NCBI RefSeq assembly: GCF_000002425.4
Contig: NC_037270.1
Location: 5,623,450-5,687,449 of the forward strand
DNA length: 64,000 nt
DNA from: Physcomitrium patens
Taxonomy: Eukaryota > Streptophyta > Bryopsida > Funariales > Funariaceae
Direction of reading: 5' to 3'
Shown: positions 21,877-33,867 of the stretch, piece by piece
Layout: each line of letters opens with the position of its first letter
How positions within the stretch are numbered: the first letter of the stretch is position 1
Made by a program: the position numbers and the translations under genes
Notes under the pieces: model-generated
Databases searched by the model: none
Told to the model about the DNA's origin: nothing
Seen by the model: only the letters and a program-made list of their open reading frames with translations

Positions 21877-24867
21877 TCATGTTCCTGCTCTGCCTCTTAG
21901 CCCACCTCTTGTATACTTCAAAGTACTCGTATCCCCTCTTGTTGTCTCAGAGCCCATTGCAGCAGCTATCTTCGATTGCTGCGATATTACAGCGTAGTCA
22001 TGGCGGGCCAGAGAAGACTTGTTGAAGATGGCATCCGATGCCACCACTGCGGTCGATCCTGCTTGCAGATACCCTTCTACCACATCTGCGTGTACACCAT
22101 GCATTCATCCCACGAGCCAGAATGAGCTCACCGCCCATGTCCACCGCATTAATCTCACAGGTGTACATGCCACAAAATCCTGACACTCCTCGGTAACCTT
22201 CTAATGACCTAGTTGGTTGCCAGCCTTCGGTGTTTCAACTTCCATGTGATTGCAACGTCCATCCTACCCTGCCCTCTTTCCGCATTTCGAGTGGAAATAC
22301 ACGTGCTCGACAGTTGTTGTGGCTCACCACACAACTCGAGCTTCTGTAACTTCGACGCAGAAATGACTATACTCACCCAAGGATATGCCATTTGCAGGAA
22401 TGATTGGCATGCTTGGATGCAAACGCTTCAGCAGTTTGACGAACTCCATTCCTCCAACAAGAGACACTGGATATAACTGCAAAAATGAGCACCTACGTGC
22501 ATCAGCCTCCCAATGGGTCAACACTCCACGACACCCAAACATATACACTCAACCCAAAGTCCACAGCTGGTAACACAGAGAAAGAAGGTGGGATACACGA
22601 AAGCGCCAACGTGGCCCAATTCACACTACTTACCTTCAGGCATGAGGCACCCCATCTCCGAGCTTGAAGAATCTGCACTACAAAAATAAGAAAAGAAAAG
22701 AAAAGAAAAACACAAACACACACACACAGACAAACACACAAACAGACTTACTCATCAAATGCCCCCGAACATGGCCTGTTACATCTTTTTCTGACCACTG
22801 CAAACAGCTATGAGTACGGCATCACTCTGTGCTCGCCCATGGCTCCCTAACCTAACGGTAAGATCGGCATTCTATCCAACCTCGGATGGAGACATCACTC
22901 CAGGTACGAACAGAACTTCACTCCTGCAGTGCGCCTCAATGAGATCCTGCACAGTCGAAACGGGGTTAGATGAACGACCCGCCTCACCCGATTGCTCCTA
23001 GCCTTCGAACACATGCCTCTGCCTGCAAGTCATCTGCAGCACTTCCTAAATGATCATTAAGCATTTCTGAGCAAATTCATCACACCAAATCTCCGCACCC
23101 CAGGTTGAGTTACCAACCTTGTTTGCCACAGGGCTCATCAAAAATGATGCCCCTGCTTCTTTGGCCCTTTCTGCATCCTCCTGTGTCAATACCGTACCAG
23201 CCTGCAATCATGGTCGTCGTCCAACAAAGTCAGCGAAACAACCTCGTTGTACTTCCTCACGGATCACATCCAAACGCATGACGAGCCCCAGCGTGACGTA
23301 ATCCTGCACTCAGTGTCCTTGCTGTGCATTAGATACGAAAACATCACCACCTCCATGGCACATAAACTCGACCAGCGAATATACCCCCAACACCAGTTCC
23401 CATCTGTCGGCATACTCCGGGAATAGGTGCTCTCCGCATCAAAGCACTCGCTACTGTACATTCTAACCATATCTCCACCAACGATTCTATGCATCCACAC
23501 CGCAATTCAGCTGACACCTCAACGCACCCCTATGGTTGCTGATGGATACTCCTCCACAAGCTTGCTGATGACCTGCGCGCAACCACAAACCACACCATAA
23601 GATTCGCCGGCATAATCACCAGCTCACGCATCAACCATGAGCCACTTGCTCTGCTGCATACTGATAGTTACTAACCGCGACAAGATGCCTGTTTCTAGTG
23701 CCCAAGTAGGACTCACCTGGGCAGCCCCTGGCGTCCTCATTGTCACCTCCAACTGCAAGTACATGTCCCGCCACACCCAGTTTCAGCGTCAGACCACAAT
23801 TCAACCAAGCAATCTCATAAACTCTCAAATTCTCCCACGCCCACACCCCCCAGAAAATGGCACACCCATTACCCTTAACATCGCATGCTCTATACGTGAA
23901 TACTGCGTGACATTCTAATATACACATTCCTTCAAGGAACAAAGCGGCGAGCTCAGACGAAGTACCACAGAAACTCCGCCATTCAGTGCCGCACGACCGG
24001 CATTCAATGCAACCTCTTCACTGCACGATTCCACCACCCGGATGTCAAACACGCTTGACCAGTAGAACAAAAACCGGTCGAACTCTCGCCCAAACACCAT
24101 GGTGGATGCCACTCATGCATCGAACACGCCATTGCAAGCGTGTTTTCTCATCAAATTCATGTGCCTATCCCCGGTGCAAAGTTCACATTTTCATTTCGTG
24201 GATTCCATACACACAAGAGACGTGAAATTCCAGCAAAGCACACGTTCCACGTTTGGGTTAGGAGATCCCTAAAACCCTAAAACCCTGACTTGTTCAGGTA
24301 CAAGACAGTCCTCCACGCAGAAGAAACATCAACAACTCACCAAAGCGCCAAGTCATCACTCATTCAACTGCCAAACAGTATTTTTCGAAACAGCTCACCC
24401 AAAGCGACAGAAGCGCGATTGAATCCCGCCAACCCAATAGTATTGTGAGGCCAAAACTACAATGAAAAACGGCATGCTTACTTGTCTGAGCGCAGGCAGG
24501 CAACGATACCGGAACTCTGGATACGCTCGAAAGTGGCTTTTCTGGCAAAGAAAGCAGCTACATCATCATCACCATCATTGGAATCGGATGTCGAGCTGCC
24601 ATGGTTGCGGACATCGCCATTGCACAGGCGCTCGCCAACTGCGCTCACAATCCCCAACGATGGGTTGCGAGATTCGACCACACTGTGTCGGCTGAAGTGG
24701 CGGTTACGGCAAAGCGGTAGAGCGGTGACAAGAGCGGCATGTTGACGCAGTTTGGAGAAGTGGAAATTGGGGTGCGGATGGGCAAAGCAGCAGGAATGCT
24801 TCGCTGCGGAAGAAAGCGACGACGATGCTTGAGTCGAAACACCCAAAGCAGAATTGTAGAAATCCAT
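21877..24867 (-). CDS. KDPG (KHG/KDPG) aldolase, probably plastid-targeted; nine exons
   Basis: The join on the minus strand is 24867-24482, 24020-23966, 23752-23717, 23572-23528, 23201-23118, 22946-22881, 22672-22634, 22476-22377 and 22085-21877. Every intron has GT-AG ends, all phases agree, and the total is 1,020 nt (339 residues plus stop). The enzyme splits 2-keto-3-deoxy-6-phosphogluconate into pyruvate and glyceraldehyde 3-phosphate (Entner-Doudoroff pathway). Residues 1 to about 100 are Ser/His/Arg-rich without homology, like a transit peptide. The barrel starts near residue 113 (FERIQSSGIVACLRSDN). Family motifs follow: LEVTMRT (Glu149 and Arg153 match the catalytic Glu45 and the Arg of bacterial EVTLRT), IGAGTVLT, LFVPGVMSPSE, GASCLKLYPVS (Lys237 in the Schiff-base position of E. 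coli Lys133), and AVVASDAIF near the end. No stop or frameshift was found. Plastid location is inferred. The C-terminal tail of about 25 residues is unusual. Confidence 0.9.
24268..24287. promoter_or_regulatory. Telo-box-like repeat in intron 1
   Basis: The stretch CCTAAAACCCTAAAACCCTG lies in the first intron of the aldolase gene, 200 bp past the exon 1 donor in gene orientation. It resembles plant telo-boxes (AAACCCTA), which are frequent near the 5' ends of growth-related genes. Function is inferred from position only. Confidence 0.3.
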
Positions 24868-25075
24868 GGACACTCTCACTCTCTCTCACTCTCTCCCCCT
24901 CTTCTGTTCAAGGTCTAGTGAAGAGCCCTCCTCCTTCCATTCCACGCCCTCTCTCCCCCTCTCTTCAGTGCACAGCAGGGAGATAGCCAGACCCAATTGC
25001 CACACTCTCTCTCGCTCTCTCTCTCTCTCGCTCGCTCTCTCCCGCGCTCTCTCTCGCCCTCTGTCGTCACCGTAT
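24868..25075 (-). promoter_or_regulatory. GA-rich 5' leader or core promoter of the aldolase gene
   Basis: On the plus strand this is CT-rich (CTCTCT runs at 24870-24900 and 25005-25060), so it is GA-rich in the transcript sense, directly upstream of the ATG. Long GA/CT tracts are common in plant core promoters and 5' leaders. A GA/CT microsatellite here could vary in length and alter expression. No TATA box stands out close by. Confidence 0.5.
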
Positions 25076-25499
25076 TCCTTGTCACAGCCCTGTTGCTGCA
25101 GCAGTAATCGCCAATCCGGCACAAGTAGCAGCAATATGCACACAACACAACAAAATACAACACAGCACAACAACTCCGATTTGGAAAGGAAGAAAATGCT
25201 TCTGCTTGTCCTATACCATCATCATCTTCTGGAGGGAGGGAGGGAGGGTGGTAGCAGTTGTAGTATTTGTCTCGCACCTTTCATTTCTTCACCACCGAGT
25301 GAAGCTTTTTCTTCATCCTGCACACTTTCTGCGCACTTGGAGAAGGGGAATTCCGTGCCGTGTAACAGAATTACTCTGTGGACACTTCTAGTTTGACAGT
25401 AATTCATGTGCAGCTTATGTCATCCAGTGGTAGGGGAATTTTCGACGTCGTATTTTGGGGTTGTGGGTTTGCACCCACACAACTTTTTCTTACTCTTCT

Positions 25500-27055
25500 T
25501 GAAGTCACCAGATTGTTAATTCAAAAACTCATGGAAACAAGTAGAAAAATTGAGTAGGAATGCAAGCTCCATGCTCTTGAGCTTCATTTGCTCCACTATA
25601 TTTTTTTGGGTTGGCATTCTTCTAAATAAGAATGAAGAAAATGCAACTTTCTTTTGTCAACGTTGTATTTTGTAGTGAATTCAAACGTAAAAATATCAAC
25701 TGCATTGTATAATTGTCCAAGTTTTATATTATTTTTTCATTTTTAAAATTTTTTACCACCCTATGATCTAAGATTTTTAAATTTATTTAACCAAGTCACC
25801 ATGGTTCATGTTTTAAAATAATGTTTCTAAACAATGGTGAATGTTTTTTTTACAAAATTCCAGGTATTAAACAAATTAGAATCAAAGCTACAATCTCCTA
25901 TAATATTTTTAGAATTTGATACTAGATGCCTTTTAGGTCATGTAGAATTAGAAGTATAGAAGCTAATTTCAAGACCAAAGTTCCATACTTGATAATCTCA
26001 TGTACTCATTCAACTTTTCTTTTTTTTTAAATACATATTATGATAGGCTATGTTCTTTTGAAATGAATTGACTCCTAATCTACGCATTGTCCTAAGTAGA
26101 TAAGGACCCCACCATATGAGTCATTGCATCCTACTTTACATTAAAATACTTATGTCTATGTTGATGTGACTATCATCTTCATTCTTAGATTTGTTTATTT
26201 ATTTATATTTTTTTCTTTCTATTTAATTTAATTTATATAGAATATTAATAATCTTATTACTATTCAATAATAAAGGTAAAAATAATCTTACTACTATTCT
26301 TTTGAAATGAATAGTATTACTTACAATTTTCTCCCTTTTTGTAAGATTTATTTTATTTATTAATATATATATATATATTAATAATAATATTATTATTATA
26401 TAGTAAGATTATTTTTACCTTATTTTATCTTAGACAATCTTTACTTTAGTAGAAAACCATTATATATAAATATTTATTAATAAATAACTAAATAAATAAA
26501 TAAATATATTCACATACATATACATTTTTTGATTGGGACTTATTCTTAACTAAAGAAGATTTTTAAGAATTATCTTCAAGAATTACCTTAATAACTTATA
26601 ATTTCCAACATATTTAGTTTCACGTATACTTTTACTTTTAGACATATTTTCACTCACAAATGAGTCAATTGTTTTGTTATTTAGTATTTAAAGTAGAAAC
26701 TTCTTTCTTATATTTTATTATTACAACAAAACCTTCAAGTTCTTTTAGAAACAATTATAAGGACTTGGCATAGCATCTCATTCAATTTAAGTTTTTTAAT
26801 ATCATGATCTATATATTATAGATTTTAATTTTATTTTTTTTAGTTTTTTTCATAGCCATATATTCTTGGTTTTTATGTGAATTTTATAAGAAGATTGTAT
26901 ATGGTGAAAATAAAATTTATCAATATATTTAAACTCTTAAAATAGATAAATATCATAATTATATAAGAATTTATTTTTTTTATTTTTGTATGATTTGTTT
27001 CTCATTGATAATAGCATTAATTTGCTTTATTGATATGTTTAATATCTTATGTATA

Positions 27056-27092
<37 letters not shown>

Positions 27093-27225
27093 TAAATTTT
27101 TTTTGCTGCGAGTCTCACTATCCTTTACAAATTTTTTAGTTACTAAAATATTGAAAAAATAATGCCAAATTAGTATTTAAGATTTATCTAAGACAAAAAA
27201 ATTGTAGAAGTTATTTTATATTTTA
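25500..27225. other. AT-rich intergenic DNA
   Basis: No gene is seen. It includes TA-rich tracts near 26360-26400 and a 33-base poly-T at 27059-27091. Confidence 0.6.
27059..27091. repeat. Poly-T tract
   Basis: An uninterrupted run of about 33 T. It could be the poly-A tail of a minus-strand retroposed sequence, but no such body is readable beside it. Confidence 0.9.
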
Positions 27226-27339
27226 TATTAAGGATATACATCTCAATTGTAGAAGTTATTTTATATCTCAATAAAAGTATAAAAAGACAATACACTTGTA
27301 TATCATTAAGAAGAGAAAAAATAATCAAAGAAGATATAG

Positions 27340-27760
27340 ATATAAGATATAGAAGAACTAGAATGATTATTGCCAAATACAAAGAAATAAAAATAAGAAA
27401 ACCTTAATTTTTAACTTAAATATAAGAAAGATATTAATAAGACTAAGGATGGTTTTGTTTTTGCTTCTATATATACTAACTACTAAGAAGGTCATATAAA
27501 AACTTCCAAAAAACCATAAGTCTTATTGCCTAAGCATTAAGTTGTAGGTTACTTCCAACATGACTTTTTAATAGTTAAAATCTTAAAAGATAAGTTTTAT
27601 CAACTATGTGGTATATTTGGCAAAATATAAAGATATAATTGATATCTAAAAAACCTCCTCAAAGTTTCTTAAAGAAGATATTACCCACCTAATACATTTT
27701 TGTCTACTTCTATTGACTTCAATTTATCTAAGTAACATTGAGATTTATTAGATCTTATAG
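27340..27760 (+). repeat. Probable decayed LTR related to chromovirus 1
   Basis: Landmarks of the 561-bp LTR at 32915 recur in order: TTATTGCCAAA-ACAAAGAAA (compare CTATTGCCAAAAGACAAGAAA), TCTATATATACTAACTACTA (compare TCTATATATACTATCTAACT), and a later TATGTGGTATATTTGGC region. Identity is low and the ends are unclear. No internal domain was found nearby. Confidence 0.4.
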
Positions 27761-28683
27761 AATCTTGTCTCCTTTAAGATTGGCTTAATTAAAATCTTTT
27801 CGATATATTAAGATGATTAGTATCAATAAGTATTTTATTACTAAATTAAAGTTAGATATTTTGTCTTTTCTTATACAATTACTTTTATATATTTGAATTA
27901 CGCCTTTTTAAAGAAATTCTTATGTATTTCTAATATTAATTTCTTTTAAATAATTTATAAGGATCTTTTTATAGAAAAGAATTATAAAATTGATTTGTTT
28001 TTGAAGCTAGAAATGGATTTAGGGTTCTAGCTTCAAAAAACATCTCATATTAAAACATAGCTAGTACTTATTTCTTGTTTAAATTTTATTAAAGCTATAG
28101 ACTACTTTAAATAGTAAAAAACTAATAGTTTAGTAGAAATTCTATTATATCTAAATTCTACTATTAACAACTATTTAATCCAATTATTATGGTTTGTTAT
28201 TACATATTCTTTATTATTTTTGATATTCTGATAAAATATATATAATACATAGAAATATTAAATATTAAAAAAATAACAAAATTACTATCTATATTTTAAA
28301 GTGAGATTTTTTTTCAATACTTTTTTTAATAGCTTTACTTATTTAAGTAAAGAAAAAAAATAAGAAACACTTCTTTTTATCAAGTTAGTTATAAAAAGTT
28401 TCCTTTTAGAAGTCTTCTATACATTTAAGTAAATAAACATGTCTTGTTTCTTGCCTTGATTTCAGAAATTTAAACATTGTATTTTATTTTAAACCTTGTT
28501 ATTAGAAATTATTCATTTAAATCTAATTAGGTAATTCTAAAACTTTTAACTTCTTCCTTTATTCTAAGTCTAACCAATTTATATCTATTTTTATAGGTCT
28601 AAAAATATTATTATATGTTATTTATTTATTTATTCGGACTTAACTAATATTCCACTATTACTTCAGTTGTTTATTAATAATCA

Positions 28684-28721
<38 letters not shown>

Positions 28722-28795
28722 CCATGGACTTCATCGACCAAATATTTTTGAAATTGAAAAAATTCTCAAATTTATTACTAACTTTTTCTTCCATT

Positions 28796-28826
<31 letters not shown>

Positions 28827-29800
28827 TCTTCTTTGTTTCTATTAAATCATCATCCTTGTCTATGATTCTTTAATAAGATGTCTCATTAGATATTTTCTCT
28901 TGTCTTTTGTATTTAGGACTTAAACTACTTTTTAATGTGGATAATTAGCAACAAATTTAAGTCACCTTTTTTTTTTTTTCTTCCAAAGACACTTTAAACT
29001 CCTTTTTTTGTATCCTTTTTTTTTCTCATTCACCATTGTCTTCTACTCTTTTTTCTCGCCTAATTTGTTTATTGTATAAAAAACTACTTTTATTGATCTC
29101 TTACCAATACCTACATTTGAATCTTTATATTAACAAACTCAAGTACTATTATACCACATGTGACAATTAGATTTCTTCATTTCTAATCTTTAGTAGCCAA
29201 CTTGCACATTGCACATAAATTATATGTTAGTTTACACATCTTACATTACTTCCTCACAACTAACAACATATTCCATGAATTCTACCCCTAGATGACTTTT
29301 ATCCTAATGCTCTCTACTTTTCTAAAAAACCCAATATTTCTTAATGACTAGCTTTTGTTATGGTGCACAACATTGACATGCTTAGAGTAATTTATGGATG
29401 CTTTAATGTTACATTGTATTATATGAGATTCAAAAGTATATATGTAACTTCTTTGCAACTTATTTAGATAGTCCTTTAACGGCTATTCACTAAGATAGCA
29501 ACTCTGAAGTGTATATTTTTTTGAAAGAAGAATAGTATAACAGAATTAAAAATTGTTTCAAATCATAAATATATGTCATGTATTAATTTTTTTGATATCT
29601 TTGCCTATTACTTTCTGTGTTTTTTTTATAAAAATGATATTAAATTTAATCATGTAAGTTGATTTAAATACATGTATCACTTTAATTTCTTATTGTACTG
29701 ATCAAGAGAGCTCAAAACATTTTGCTGCTGAAATCCAGATATTTTTGCTACTTTTTATTTATTAAAAATATTATTCTTAACTGTTCTGTATTCTAGACCT

Positions 29801-29840
<40 letters not shown>

Positions 29841-30840
29841 ATTTTTTCCTGTGCTTCTAAGAATGTGACCATTATGTGATATATGTTTTAAAACCTGAAT
29901 AAATAGCACAGGTTTTAATAGTATTGAATTTTTTGATATCTCTTATCAACATATATCAGATTAAGCAACATTTGTTGATAACATGACTCAAAATGATAGG
30001 GATAACACTGGGATTTGCTTAAATTTTTTTTTAATAGTTAAACAAGTAAAATTACTACAGTTCATTCTTTTAATAATAGGTAAATTCTTAAATACCTTTC
30101 AATCAGAGATATTCAAGCATTTGATCAAAATAGAAATAAAAATAGAAACTTGCACTTGGGTCATTTATTCATAAGTTTTGGACCCTAAAAATAATCACAG
30201 TACTTGTAATTAAATTGGTAGTGAACGTACATAAACAGGTGCATAATCACTTGCAGCCATCTTTTATTTCAAATGAATTGCCATCCACACAATTTCCCCT
30301 ACGTTTCATACAATTTTTCTTTTTCAACCGTTTCAAATAGAAAAAATATATATATAAAATAAAAGAAAAAAGAAAAATATAAATTCTTCAATTCTACATA
30401 ATTGTCAAAAAAAATCATGTCATTCAAATCATATTCTTTGACAATGCTATTTTTTAATCAATAAATGAAATGAATTCTTAAATTTTATCCTCAAAATAAA
30501 TAAATAAAATACATTTATTTTTTAAAAAAAATCTATAACTTGAGTATGTGATGCATACACATACAACTATAACTTGTATGTGTATGCACATCAGTTTCTC
30601 GTTTTTATCTCGTTTTTATTTTTATTTTCACACACATCAGCTTTTTTTACTTTCGTAACTTCAAAGACACGACTCCAATTAGTAACAATTCCATCAAATT
30701 AACAAGTTAAACTAACATCTTCGAACAGTCTCTCTCAATACACAATACAAATGTTATAAACTATTCTATGAGTATGTTTAGTTATTAATGATAATATGTA
30801 AGAATATATATATATATATATATATATCTATATATTTGTA
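27761..30840. other. AT-rich gene desert
   Basis: No gene is seen. It has a poly-T at 28686-28715, TA runs at 28798-28826, 29806-29838 and 30805-30826, and a perfect 14-bp hairpin at 30553-30587. The 28.9-29.4 kb part is slightly richer in C and may be an old element without readable motifs. Confidence 0.6.
30553..30587. repeat. Perfect 14-bp hairpin, 7-nt loop
   Basis: GCATACACATACAA (30553-30566) is exactly inverted at 30574-30587. A stem this perfect with such a tight loop stands out in the AT-rich surroundings. It could be a foldback element or simply a palindrome. There is no run of T after it to suggest a terminator. Confidence 0.7.
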
Positions 30841-31780
30841 AGAATTCCCACCTGGGTGATTCTGTAAAGTCCACTGCAGCTCACAAACTCTATGTGTCCA
30901 GGAGTGTGTAGTGGCATTGATTCATTAAACCTTCCCTCCAGCTGTGTCTGCGTGGAATACTCATGGACCTGAGGATTCCTGGATAGTTAACTGATTGTGC
31001 ATCGAAATGGTCGTCTGCTCAAACATGATATGAAGAAGAAATTCAATCCACACACACGTATTGATCGTATCACGGTTGATCTGTCTGTGGACCCCCACCT
31101 CCTGAAACACACAACCAACACTAGTGGACCACAGCGCTCACGACACTCCAGACCTACTAGTGCATGTTACTCCTGCTTGAAAAATTTGGGTCCTGTCGGT
31201 GATCAAGGCAGAATCTATGTCCCTTACCAACGTCGTTTAAATCTCATGGTTTTAATCTTCATCAGTCGCGACAACAGGGATGGTTTGACAGCATTCAATA
31301 ACATGGGTTACCACGTCTTCTGCACATGAGGATTTAACGTTCACAAAGAATGATGCTGTACAGGAGATTTACCTGTTGCTTGATTCCGAAGAGTAGTATA
31401 ACTTACGTTTATAGCATCGTTTCATGGATTGTCGGTTATCACAGTATGAATGTTCTTGTTGTGGACCCTCACACAGGAAATTATGTTTAACCCTTCGCCG
31501 AGTTTCATTTCGTTTCTGAAATGTTTCGTATTACAGTCACTTGTAGGTTTCAAATCTAGTTCTCAATCTGAATGCTGTGTGAAAACGTATCAATCAAACT
31601 TCCTGCATTCACGACTTTTTAGAACTCACAAAGCAATTATATAGTACCGATGGTATCGTGATGAATTTTCGAGTACAAGAACAACGCAAGGAACAGCAAA
31701 CAAGCAAAACTCACACAAGCTTGTGAGGAAGCCAAGAGTAAAGTAGATTGGAAATGATCAATATTAAAGGACCAATGCAT
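30840..31780 (+). other. Unassigned higher-GC island, possible gene relic
   Basis: This ~900-bp patch has clearly higher GC than its flanks. The longest frame (30997-31329) reads as ordinary protein but matches no family I know. A later plus-strand segment around 31345-31400 reads KNDAVQEIYLLLDSEE before a stop. Broken frames and no consistent splice sites suggest a decayed gene fragment next to the copia element. Confidence 0.3.
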
Positions 31781-31789
31781 TATTGGGAG

Positions 31790-31880
31790 AATTATACTAT
31801 ATAGTACATTAGTCTCATGTATAAAATACTATATATTCTGTATTGACCTTATACCAAGAGAGAGTGACAACTTTGGTTGA
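31790..31880 (+). repeat. Possible 5' LTR end of the copia element
   Basis: The segment around 31815-31885 (CATGTATA...TGTATTGACCTTATACCAAGAG) aligns with 44218-44290 (CATGTATA...TATATTGACCTTACACCAAGAG) at roughly three-quarters identity. The two lie on either side of the copia coding region in the same orientation, as LTR ends would. The rest of the left LTR is not recognisable. Confidence 0.4.
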
Positions 31881-31980
31881 TGAAGAATTGAAGTTCTTCA
31901 AACCATGAGAAGCAATTCTAGACCTGAAAATGGCAACATACAAACCGTAAGCAAAGTTAAAATTGAATGGATCAAAAAAA

Positions 31981-32914
31981 AAAATTATAAATAATTTCAA
32001 TTCTACTTCAAATTAAGAATTTCAAAGATGACACAAAAAGTGGACATCAATAATATTCCAAAATTTGATGGTTCATATTTCAATATATGAAAACATATAT
32101 TAACATTAGTTTTCAAGACTAAAAAGTTATGGTCCATGGTAAGTGGTGAAGAACGCTTACCAGTAGAACCAGCAATAGCTAAAATTGCTGCCAAAGCTCC
32201 ACCTTTACCTACTATAGGATTAGGTAGTATAAGCACATGGCTAGACAAGGATACCTTGTCTTTAACCATAATCAATAATTGCCTAGAAAACAACATTGTT
32301 TCACATATACAATCTTGCACATCAACAAATTTAGCATGGCAAGAATTAGTAAAAATATTTAAATGACATAATGTAGTAACAATAGAAAAATTGTTCTTTT
32401 TATGTGGTTTAGAGGTATTACTCTTTTCTTGTGAATTCTTTCTAAAATTCTTATTAAAATAAGATTTTGTTGTTATTCAAAAATTTCTTACCTACATTTA
32501 AGGATGAATTATTATGAGATGTTAAATTTATATTTTTCATAAGTGTTTCTTCCTAGATCAAATCTATTATCAAGGATACTAGTGTGATCCTAAGTTGCCT
32601 TCTTAAGAAGCTAAAGAAGTAGTACTTACTTAGAAGCAAACTTCTCATTAAAGTAAAAATTTCTTTATTTATTTAGAACTGATTCTCTTGCTACCAATAA
32701 TTATTCTATATGTCTCATGAATTAGGAGGAGAAATTTACAGAAGAGGTCGCACGACTACACTTGTAAATAAATTTGGTCAAATCATTGCAATATGCAAAT
32801 TAAACCCTGATTTATATGAATTAGGTACTTTAATACTTTTAAATAAGCCTCAAATTCCTATTTTAGCAACAACACAATTAAATAAAGCTAATTTATGGTA
32901 CCTAAGACTAGAAC
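31981..32914 (+). pseudogene. Ty1/copia retrotransposon relic, 5' half (gag to integrase start)
   Basis: A gag-like start at 32028 (MTQKVDINNIPKFDGSYF) hits a TGA where copia gags usually have Trp. Further gag-like sequence follows (STWLDKDTLSLTIINN, near 32240), then broken frames, and from about 32710 the protease/integrase linker. The last readable part is NKANLWYLRLE at 32880-32914, where the chromovirus is inserted. Reading resumes at 39307-39330 as HINPQRF, restoring the copia integrase zinc-finger region. Stops are numerous, so the element is dead. Confidence 0.75.
32910..32914. repeat. Target-site duplication, left (AGAAC)
   Basis: AGAAC directly precedes the left LTR and is repeated exactly at 39307-39311 after the right LTR. 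A 5-bp duplication is usual for Ty3/gypsy integrases. Removing one copy plus the element restores the copia reading frame. Confidence 0.95.
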
Positions 32915-33475
32915 TGTCAAGGACAAGAACTCGATAAAAAAACAATTCAGACAAGTGAGCCTTCATTCAAAGAGAAGTAACAAAATATATATAAACAAGT
33001 ATATATATTGAAAGAGAAACTGGAATGGCTATTGCCAAAAGACAAGAAAATTAGAGACCCTTGAAACTAGACTAGAAGCAAGAAAAGAGTTGACAAGAGT
33101 GAAGAAGCCTTCACTCTTGTCTCTATATATACTATCTAACTAGGGGCTACGTGGCGACGTTCTATAGGACCTCCAATATGTGTTGACTTTGTAGGCCACA
33201 TGCCTTGACTTATAAGGCAAGTTTTTTTATGTGTGGGCCACATAGTTAGCTTGATCTTCAAGCTAACAACATGTGTGGTACATGGCCAACTTGTTGACCA
33301 CGTTTCTAATCCAAAAAGTCAATTAAAGACACCTATGAAGTCAAAGCAGTGTCTAAGAAGCTTCTAAGAAGCTTCCATATTAAATATTATAGAATTAACT
33401 TACTTTTATCTACTTTTACTTACTTCTACCTATTTCTATATGTAATTATTAGCTTACATGATTATAGCCGTGACA
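32915..33475 (-). repeat. Chromovirus 1, 3' LTR
   Basis: 561 bp, TGTCAAGG...GCCGTGACA on the plus strand, at 97.5% identity with 38746-39306. It contains the TATA-like TCTCTATATATACTATC and two GAAGCTTC palindromes (33357-33375). Confidence 0.95.
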
Positions 33476-33491
33476 TTACTTCCCCTTCTAG
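33476..33491 (-). other. Polypurine tract of chromovirus 1
   Basis: Read on the minus strand the bases just inside the 3' LTR are AGAAGGGGAAGTAA, a purine run in the position where plus-strand DNA synthesis is primed. Confidence 0.8.
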
Positions 33492-33582
33492 AGATGAGTT
33501 CCACGAGGAGCGGTCATCATATGTTGAAAAAATCTATGATGCGACGAATTGTATTCGCCACATACTCTGATCTCTATTCTCT

Positions 33583-33867
33583 TCAAAGATGATTGATAGG
33601 GCCTCTCAACCATCGATAGTATCTCATACCTGGACGGGAAGACCACCCAGTTATTTGATCATTGTTGAGGCCTTCGTAACTTCCTTCAAATAGCATATTT
33701 GGAACACCATCAGGAGTTGTTCCTACCTCTAGCAAAATCACCAAACATCGGGAGTCCCTTCCCAAATCGTGATACCAAACGCGTTGTATCTCACCATCTA
33801 TTCGAGGAAGAACATGTCGTTCTTGAAGATCTTCATCTCGATTGCGACATCTTGAAGGTTGTGACAA
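33583..33867 (-). other. Chromovirus 1 3' untranslated segment
   Basis: A 94-residue open frame lies between the chromodomain and the polypurine tract. It has no recognisable domain and is most likely 3' leader sequence of the element. An added ORF cannot be excluded. Confidence 0.3.

Noticed and set aside
22502-22741. Minus-strand ORF rich in CVCVCVFLFF
   Set aside because: It reads a CA/GT microsatellite inside an intron of the aldolase gene; only 22634-22672 is exon.
24886-25277. Minus-strand Arg/Glu-rich ORFs (RERERERE type) upstream of the aldolase
   Set aside because: They are translations of the GA microsatellite, not protein genes.
28686-28715. Poly-T as the tail of a minus-strand SINE or LINE
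   Set aside because: No pol III boxes or reverse transcriptase fragments adjoin, and similar runs occur elsewhere without elements.
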